From Paracoccus hibiscisoli (GTDB lineage: Bacteria; Pseudomonadota; Alphaproteobacteria; Rhodobacterales; Rhodobacteraceae), in contig NZ_SUNH01000017.1 of assembly GCF_005048265.1 (NCBI RefSeq), positions 53,742 to 117,741 on the forward strand: a DNA stretch of 64,000 nt. The letters run 5' to 3'. The notes under the pieces are model-generated. The model had not been told where the DNA came from. It did not search any database and saw only the letters and a program-made list of their open reading frames with translations. The translations under genes were made by a program, and so were the position numbers. Shown here in pieces: positions 58,630-64,000 of the stretch; within the stretch, counting starts at the first letter, position 1; each line of letters begins with the position of its first letter.

Positions 58630-59613
58630 ATGCTGGCCTTCATCATCCGCAGGCTGGCCCAATCGGTGCTGGTCATGCTGTTCGTCGCGCTGATCGCCTT
58701 CATCGTCTTTCGCTATGTGGGCGACCCGATCGCCAGCATGGTCGGCGTCGAGACCCGCCTGGAGGACCAGGAGATCATGCGCGCCAGGCTGGGTCTGAAC
58801 GACCCGGTGATCTGGCAATTCCTGCGCTTTGTCGGCAATGCACTGCAGGGCGAATTCGGCATATCCTACCGGCTGCAGCAGCCAGTGACGGAACTGATCC
58901 TGTCGCGCCTGCCCGCCACGCTGGAGCTGGCCTTCGCATCCGCCACCATCGCGCTGGTGTTCGGCCTGACGCTCGGGGTGTTCACCGCGCTGAAGCCGCG
59001 CAGCTTTCTGACCGGGCTGGTCATGGCCGTGTCACTGATTGGGGTGTCGCTGCCGACCTTCCTGATCGGCATCGGGCTGATCTATATCTTCGCGGTCGAG
59101 CTGGGGTGGTTCCCGTCCTTCGGGCGCGGCCAGACGGTCGATCTGGGCTGGTGGCGCACCGGCCTGATGACCGAAAGCGGGCTGCGGTCGCTGGTGCTGC
59201 CGGCGATCACGCTGTCGCTGTTCCAGCTGACGCTGATCATGCGCCTGGTCCGGGCCGAGATGCTGGAGGTGCTGCGCACCGAATACATCCGCTTTGCCCG
59301 CGCCCGCGGGTTGTCGCAGCGCGCGATTCATTTCGGCCATGCGCTGAAGAACACGCTGGTCCCGGTGCTGACCATCACCGGCCTGCAGCTGGGATCGGTC
59401 ATCGCCTTTGCCATCGTGACGGAAACCGTGTTCCAGTGGCCCGGCGTCGGATCGCTGTTCATCGTGTCGGTGCAGGTGGTCGACGTGCCGGTGATGGCCG
59501 CGTACCTGATGTTCATCGCGCTGGTCTTCGTGCTGATCAACCTGATCGTCGATATCCTTTACTACGTCGTGGACCCGCGCCTGCGCGTCGATGGCGGCGG
59601 AGGCGGAAAATGA
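58630..59613 (+). CDS. Oligopeptide ABC transporter permease (DppB-like)
   Basis: A 327-residue permease with six membrane helices. It has an N-terminal IIRRLAQSVLVMLFVALIAF, the EFGISYRLQQPV region, and the coupling loop EYIRFARARGLSQRAIHFGHAL (EAA motif). VTETVFQWPGVGSLF follows. The ATG at 58630 has GAGAGGA upstream. Its TGA overlaps the next gene (ATGA). Confidence 0.94.
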   Translation: MLAFIIRRLAQSVLVMLFVALIAFIVFRYVGDPIASMVGVETRLEDQEIMRARLGLNDPVIWQFLRFVGNALQGEFGISYRLQQPVTELILSRLPATLELAFASATIALVFGLTLGVFTALKPRSFLTGLVMAVSLIGVSLPTFLIGIGLIYIFAVELGWFPSFGRGQTVDLGWWRTGLMTESGLRSLVLPAITLSLFQLTLIMRLVRAEMLEVLRTEYIRFARARGLSQRAIHFGHALKNTLVPVLTITGLQLGSVIAFAIVTETVFQWPGVGSLFIVSVQVVDVPVMAAYLMFIALVFVLINLIVDILYYVVDPRLRVDGGGGGK

Positions 59614-60593
59614 CCATGACGAACCCCACCCCGGGCAATCCGGCGCCCGCCGCGAAACCCATCGTGCCGCCCAAGCCCCAAGGCAGGCTGAAAGCCGCGC
59701 TGGACAGCGACATCTTCTACTCGTGGCGCCGGTCTCCGGTCACCATCGTGGCGACCGTCGTGGCGCTGGCGCTGATCCTGATGGCGATCCTGGCGCCCTG
59801 GATCGCGCCGCACAACCCGTTCGACCCGGCCAGCCTGAACCTGATGGACGGCTTTACCCCGCCGATGACCGAGAACCAGTTCACCGGCAACAGCTATGCC
59901 CTGGGCACCGACAATCAGGGCCGCGACATGCTGTCCTCGATCATGTATGGCAGCCGCATCAGCCTGTTTGTGGGCGCCATGGCCACGGCCTTCGCGATCA
60001 CACTTGGCGTGTCGTTGGGGCTGGTCGCGGGCTATAACGGCGGGATGATCGACGGCATCATCATGCGCATCGCCGATATCCAGCTGTCCTTTCCCGGCAT
60101 CCTGATCGCGCTGCTGATCTTTGGCATCGCCCGCGGCGTGATCCCCGCCAACCAGCAGGAAAGCATGGCCATCTGGGTGCTGATCATCGCCATCGGCCTG
60201 TCAAACTGGGCGCAGTTCGCGCGCACCGTGCGCGGCGCCACGATGGTGGAACGGCAAAAGGATTACGTCTCTGCCGCGCGCATCATGGGGGTCCATCCCT
60301 TCCTGATCCTGCTGCGCCACGTCCTGCCCAACGTCCTGGGACCGGTCCTGGTGATCGGCACGATCGGCCTGGCCTTGGCCATCATCGAGGAGGCGACGCT
60401 GTCCTTTCTGGGCGTGGGCGTGCCGCCGACGCAGCCCTCTCTTGGGACGCTGATCCGCATCGGGCAACAGTTCCTGTTCTCGGGCGAATGGTGGATTTTG
60501 CTGTTCCCGGCGCTGACGCTGATCTTGCTGGCGCTGTCGGTGAACCTGCTGGGCGACTGGCTGCGCGACGCGCTGAACCCCAAGCTGCGGTGA
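59610..60593 (+). CDS. Oligopeptide ABC transporter permease (DppC-like)
   Basis: A 327-residue permease with a cytoplasmic N-terminal extension (about 45 residues, PKPQGRLKAALDSDIFYSW). Membrane helices and the family regions LGTDNQGRDMLSSIMYGSRI, KDYVSAARIMGVHPFLILLRH (EAA loop) and EEATLSFLGVGVPPTQPSLG follow. The start at ATG 59610 overlaps the upstream stop; ATG 59616 is an alternative. It ends 4 bp before the first ATPase gene. Confidence 0.94.
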   Translation: MTMTNPTPGNPAPAAKPIVPPKPQGRLKAALDSDIFYSWRRSPVTIVATVVALALILMAILAPWIAPHNPFDPASLNLMDGFTPPMTENQFTGNSYALGTDNQGRDMLSSIMYGSRISLFVGAMATAFAITLGVSLGLVAGYNGGMIDGIIMRIADIQLSFPGILIALLIFGIARGVIPANQQESMAIWVLIIAIGLSNWAQFARTVRGATMVERQKDYVSAARIMGVHPFLILLRHVLPNVLGPVLVIGTIGLALAIIEEATLSFLGVGVPPTQPSLGTLIRIGQQFLFSGEWWILLFPALTLILLALSVNLLGDWLRDALNPKLR

Positions 60594-60597
60594 GATC

Positions 60598-61578
60598 ATG
60601 ACACAACCCGTTCTATCCGTCCGCAACCTGACGGTCGAGTTTCCGACCCGCCGCGGCATCCTGACCGCCGTGCAGGACATCACCTTCGACATCATGCCCG
60701 GCGAAGTGCTGGGCGTGGTCGGCGAAAGCGGCGCGGGCAAGTCGATGACCGGCGCCGCCATCATCGGCCTGATCGACCCCCCCGGCCGCATCGCCAAGGG
60801 CGAGATCTGGCTGGGCGACCAGCGCATCGACAACCTTGCCCCCGACCGGATGCGCAAGATCCGCGGCCGCCGGATCGGCATGATCTTTCAGGACCCGCTG
60901 ACCTCGCTCAATCCGCTCTATCGGATCTCGCGCCAGCTGATCGAGACGATCCGCACCCATCTGCCGCTGTCTCAGGCCGACGCGCGCAAACGCGCCATCA
61001 AGCTCTTGGACGATGTGGGCATCCCCGATGCCGCGCGACGCATCGACGATTACCCGCATCAGTTTTCGGGCGGGATGCGACAGCGCGTGGTGATCGCGCT
61101 GGCGCTGTGCGCCGACCCCGAGGTGGTCATCGCCGATGAGCCGACGACCGCGCTGGACGTGTCCGTGCAAGCCCAGATCATCGACGTCATGAAGGAGATC
61201 TGCGCCGAACGCGGTGCGGCGATCATGCTGGTCACCCATGACATGGGCGTCATCGCGGAAACCGCCGACCGCGTCGCGGTGATGTATGCCGGCCGCCTGG
61301 CCGAGATCGGCCCCGTCGCATCCGTCATCAAGAACGCCAAGCACCCCTATTCCCAGGGCCTGATGGGCGCGATCCCGAAACTGGGCGAGAATCTGGACCG
61401 GCTGGTGCATATCCCCGGCTCGATGCCACGCCTGAACGCCATCCCGCAGGGCTGCGCCTTCAATCCGCGCTGTCCGCAGGTCTTTGACAAATGCCGCACC
61501 CACCGCCCCGCCGCGTCCGAGATCGAGCCCGGACGACGCGCGGCCTGCTGGCTCTATCCCGAGGTCACCGAAGCATGA
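60598..61578 (+). CDS. Oligopeptide ABC transporter ATP-binding protein (DppD-like)
   Basis: A 326-residue ATPase with Walker A GESGAGKSM (42-50), Q-loop IFQDPLTSLNPLY, signature FSGGMRQRVVIA, Walker B VVIADEPTTALDV and H-loop LVTHDMGVIAE. The oligopeptide-type C-terminal extension has NPRCPQVFDKC. The Walker A Thr is Met, a variant seen in this family. It forms a heterodimer with the next ATPase, whose ATG overlaps this stop. Confidence 0.94.
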   Translation: MTQPVLSVRNLTVEFPTRRGILTAVQDITFDIMPGEVLGVVGESGAGKSMTGAAIIGLIDPPGRIAKGEIWLGDQRIDNLAPDRMRKIRGRRIGMIFQDPLTSLNPLYRISRQLIETIRTHLPLSQADARKRAIKLLDDVGIPDAARRIDDYPHQFSGGMRQRVVIALALCADPEVVIADEPTTALDVSVQAQIIDVMKEICAERGAAIMLVTHDMGVIAETADRVAVMYAGRLAEIGPVASVIKNAKHPYSQGLMGAIPKLGENLDRLVHIPGSMPRLNAIPQGCAFNPRCPQVFDKCRTHRPAASEIEPGRRAACWLYPEVTEA

Positions 61579-62570
61579 GCGACACCCTTCTGGACGTCCG
61601 CCACCTGTCGCGGCGCTTCGACGTCTCGGCCCCCTGGCTGAACCGCAAGCTAGAGGGTCTGGACAAGACCTACGTGAACGCCGTCAAGGATGTCAGCTTT
61701 ACCGTCGCCAAGGGCCAGACATTCGCGCTGGTCGGCGAAAGCGGGTCGGGCAAGTCGACCATCGCCCGGCTGATCGTGGGCCTCCTCGAGCCGACCGAGG
61801 GCGAGATCGTCTTTGACGGCACCTCGCTGGCCCGCGGGCTGAAGGGCGCCGAGGCCCGCCGCCTGCGCCGCCGGTTCCAGATGATCTTTCAGGACCCGCT
61901 GGCCAGCCTGAACCCGCGCTGGCGCGTCACCGACATCATCGCGGAGCCGCTGCGCGTCTTTGAACGGTCCATGAACGACCGCGCCCGACACCTGCGGGTC
62001 GGAGAGCTGCTGACCCTCGTGGGCCTGTCGCCCGAGGACGGGCTGAAATTCCCGCACCAGTTTTCGGGCGGGCAGCGCCAGCGCATCGCCATCGCGCGGG
62101 CCTTGGCGGCCAATCCCGAATTCATCGTCTGCGACGAGCCGACCAGCGCGCTGGACGTGTCCGTGCAGGCGCAGATCCTGAACCTGATGAAGGATCTGCA
62201 GGACGAATTCGGGCTGACCTATGTCTTCATCTCGCACAACCTGCAGGTCGTGCGGCACATGGCGACCGAAATCGGCGTCCTCTACCTGGGCCGCCTGGCC
62301 GAGGTCGGAGAGGCCGAGGCGCTGTTCGCCACCCCCCAGCACCCCTATACGCGGATGCTGCTGGACGCGGTGCCCGACATCGAGATGACCGGCCGCCGCC
62401 GCAAAAAGGTCGAGGGAGAGATCCCCTCGCCCATCGACCCGCCGCCGGGCTGCCCCTTCCACCCTCGCTGCCCGTTTGCCAACGCCCGCTGCCGCAGCGA
62501 AGTCCCCGGCCTGACCCGTCGCGGCCCCCAGGCCGCCGCCTGCCACGCGGTGGAAGAGGGCCGCATCTGA
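61575..62570 (+). CDS. Oligopeptide ABC transporter ATP-binding protein (DppF-like)
   Basis: A 331-residue ATPase with Walker A GESGSGKST, Q-loop IFQDPLASLNPRW, signature FSGGQRQRIAIA, Walker B FIVCDEPTSALDV and H-loop FISHNLQVVRHM. The C-terminal extension has CPFHPRCPFANARC. It is the last gene of the five-gene importer. The start at 61575 overlaps the upstream stop. Confidence 0.94.
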   Translation: MSDTLLDVRHLSRRFDVSAPWLNRKLEGLDKTYVNAVKDVSFTVAKGQTFALVGESGSGKSTIARLIVGLLEPTEGEIVFDGTSLARGLKGAEARRLRRRFQMIFQDPLASLNPRWRVTDIIAEPLRVFERSMNDRARHLRVGELLTLVGLSPEDGLKFPHQFSGGQRQRIAIARALAANPEFIVCDEPTSALDVSVQAQILNLMKDLQDEFGLTYVFISHNLQVVRHMATEIGVLYLGRLAEVGEAEALFATPQHPYTRMLLDAVPDIEMTGRRRKKVEGEIPSPIDPPPGCPFHPRCPFANARCRSEVPGLTRRGPQAAACHAVEEGRI

Positions 62571-62845
62571 TCTTGGCACCAGCCCCAACGGCAACCGCGT
62601 CACTGCGCGCGCGCCCCTTGCCACCATCCACCGCTCCGACAGGGTGCACCTCCCCGTCCCCTGTTGGTTCGCATCCGTAACTGTCGTTTCTGACTTGGGT
62701 TTTTGGATTCAGCCCTTTGGTGATTGCTGACCTGCAAGGGAATTTTTTCTCCACCGCCGATCGAAATCCGGCTCAACCTGAGCCCGGTTGGTGGTACTCC
62801 GCCTACCGTTTTTAGTCCATTCGAAGCCGGAGTTTTCGGCGTTGG
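62571..62845. other. Intergenic gap of lower GC before the IS fragments
   Basis: This 275-bp stretch holds no convincing gene. Base composition drops, with T-runs (TTTTTTCTCC, CCGTTTTTAG), compared with the dense GC around it. I see no clear terminator for the ABC operon. The right half probably includes the decayed end of the IS3-type element that follows. Confidence 0.5.
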
Positions 62846-63001
62846 TCATGGCAACGGGCTGGTGATGCCACCGGGAAAGTGCAGCGCATTCGGGACGTTG
62901 TACCCGATGGCGCCGTGGGGTCGATCGTCGTTGTAGTGTCTGCGGCAGACCTCCAGCTTTTCGGCCGCGTCCGCAAGGCTCAAGAGAGGTTGTTCGGCTG
63001 A
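62846..63001 (-). pseudogene. IS3-family transposase OrfB, C-terminal fragment
   Basis: The translated bottom strand reads LSLADAAEKLEVCRRHYNDD followed by RPHGAIGYNVPNALHFPGG, the conserved last part of the IS3-family integrase core (the (H/Y)YN-x-x-RPH motif). The frame stops at 62846, and homology fades upstream of about 63001. The catalytic DDE residues are missing, so this is a dead remnant. It abuts another, different IS3 fragment. Confidence 0.8.
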
Positions 63002-63044
63002 TCTGAACAGTTCCGAGCGTTTTCTAGGTGGTTTTCCGCCTCGG

Positions 63045-63436
63045 TCACGCCGCCACCAGTTCGGGCATTGGCTGGTTGAAGTAGGCCTGATCGGGGGTTT
63101 TCCCGTCAAGCGATGAATGCGGGCGGCGCATGTTGTAGAAGCTCAGGTATCGACCGATCCCGGCTCGGGCTTCGGACGCGCTGGCATAGGCCCGCAGGTA
63201 GACCTCCTCGTATTTGATGGTCCGCCACAGGCGCTCGACGAAGACATTATCCCGCCACGCGCCCTTGCCATCCATGCTGATCTTGATTTCGCGGGCGGCC
63301 AGCACCTTGATGAACTCGGTCGAGGTGAACTGGCTGCCTTGATCCGTGTTGAAGATCTCGGGCGCGCCGTAACGCACAAGCGCCTCCTCCACAGCCTCGA
63401 TGCAAAAATCGGCCTCAAGCGTGATCGATACCCGCG
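63045..63436 (-). pseudogene. IS3-family transposase OrfB, truncated at its 5' side
   Basis: Integrase-core sequence includes ITLEADFCIEAVEEALVRYG, FNTDQGSQFTS (second catalytic Asp), ISMDGKGAWRDNVFVERLWR (catalytic Glu) and YNMRRPHSSLDGKTPDQAYF. The family's N-terminal HTH and the first catalytic Asp are absent. The frame is lost upstream, close to the start of the IS5-type element. An internal ATG at 63392 is probably not used. Confidence 0.88.
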
Positions 63437-63508
63437 ATGGGCGTTGATGCAGAACTCCAGCCTGCTGCGGGATTCACGCGGGTGGGCTGGTAGGGTAAGC
63501 GTCTCGGC

Positions 63509-64000
63509 ATGAGCAAACCTGAGGCTGCCCGCTAGCGCACGACGAACTGGAGGTCCTACAATGAGGCTTTGAGGCGGCGCGGATCGCTGTTGATCTGGTT
63601 GGACAAGGACATGGTGTGGCTGGCGAACAAGGCGCCGCCCGCCGGTGTTCTCGGATGCGGCGATCCAGTTCTGCCTGATGGTGAAGGTGCTCTTCGGGCT
63701 GCCGCTTCGGCAGATCGAGCCATGAGAACGGTTGCCCCTCGCGGCGCCATCGGTTCAAGCCCGATGGGCGACGGTCCGAGTGACCATGGCGAGACGGAAT
63801 GGTGGCCAGCATCCTGGCGATGGCAGGGCTCGACTGGCCCGTGCCGGACTTCTCCACCCTGATCCGCAGAAAGAAGACCCTCGCTGTCCAGATATCCAGC
63901 CGGCGCGCACCAGGTCCTCTGAACCTGCTGGTGGACAGCGCCGGGATCAAGTTTCTCGGCGATGGCGAATGGCTGGCCCGCAAGCATGGCACCCGCCGCA
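63509..64000 (+). pseudogene. IS5-family transposase, broken, continuing past the window end
   Basis: The frame starts at ATG 63509 with SKPEAAR, then an in-frame TAG at 63533 where a Tyr codon is expected. It continues RTTNWRSYNEALRRRGSLL and IWLDKDMVWLANK. A frameshift near 63630 leads into VFSDAAIQFCLMVKVLFG. About 80 bases of unrelated sequence (roughly 63720-63800) follow, then LDWPVPDFSTLIRRKKTLAV and LVDSAGIKFLGDGEWLARKH with the first catalytic Asp of IS5 (DST/DSA motif). At least three lesions make it inactive. Confidence 0.85.

Noticed and set aside
63569..63862. A 97-residue gene inside the IS5 region
   Set aside because: It only links out-of-frame parts of the broken transposase. 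Matching family sequence lies in other frames on both sides.

Overview
This 64-kb window is a high-GC alphaproteobacterial chromosome segment, most likely from a Paracoccus-like member of the Rhodobacteraceae. Several features point there: the petP-petR regulator pair, the order rnd-kdsD-lptC-lptA-lptB-hpf-ptsN, a TAXI-type TRAP transporter next to a DctBD-like two-component system, a complex I NDUFA9-like reductase next to uppP, and a CtrA-type TTAA-N7-TTAA box. The genes are mostly core metabolism, envelope and transport, tightly packed, with many ATGA or TGATG overlaps. The last ~1.2 kb is a graveyard of broken insertion sequences.

Layout. 1-1.45 kb: end of an aminobenzoate-CoA ligase gene coupled to kynA (tryptophan/kynurenine catabolism). 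1.5-5.6 kb: GNAT acetyltransferase, CinA-like protein, map, algH and a DsbD-type periplasmic domain protein. 5.6-10.2 kb: RND efflux pair. 10.3-13.6 kb: type-4-like uracil-DNA glycosylase, petR, petP, ilvE and a 61-residue orphan. 13.7-18.4 kb: ptsN, hpf and the LPS-export/Kdo block (lptB, lptA, lptC, kdsD) with a short RNase D. 18.5-25.1 kb: iron acquisition, with a DUF2218 gene, a siderophore ABC importer and, convergently, exbB-exbD-exbD-tonB. 25.3-32.1 kb: mobA with an overlapping unknown gene, a LacI regulator, a TspO-related membrane protein, a glutathione peroxidase, an SDR, photolyase and cobA. 32.2-35.8 kb: an 1170-residue RTX protein behind a CtrA-type box. 35.8-38.8 kb: queG, a GST, mtgA and an MliC-type lysozyme inhibitor. 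38.8-47.6 kb: gltB, a secreted unknown, gltD, uppP and an NDUFA9-like gene. 47.8-49.9 kb: tRNA-Leu(CAG), a GlcNAc-kinase-like gene and nagA. 50-56.7 kb: TAXI TRAP transporter and DctBD-like regulators. 57-62.6 kb: a five-gene oligopeptide ABC importer. 62.8-64 kb: IS3- and IS5-family remnants.

How the parts work together. Iron supply (siderophore ABC importer plus TonB energisation), outer-membrane biogenesis (Lpt export, KdsD, UppP, MtgA), nitrogen assimilation (GOGAT) and amino-sugar or peptide scavenging dominate. The most interesting non-routine signals are: the RTX protein, with exactly 61 in-register nonapeptides, three spaced deviant repeat pairs and the CtrA-type box; the DctD-like regulator whose sigma-54 contact loop reads GAFPGA, together with the absence of rpoN from its usual place; an imperfect-arm dyad centred in the iron-locus divergent promoter; hairpins placed just after solute-binding-protein genes in two transporter operons; and an inverted repeat whose arms contain the stop codons of two convergent genes.
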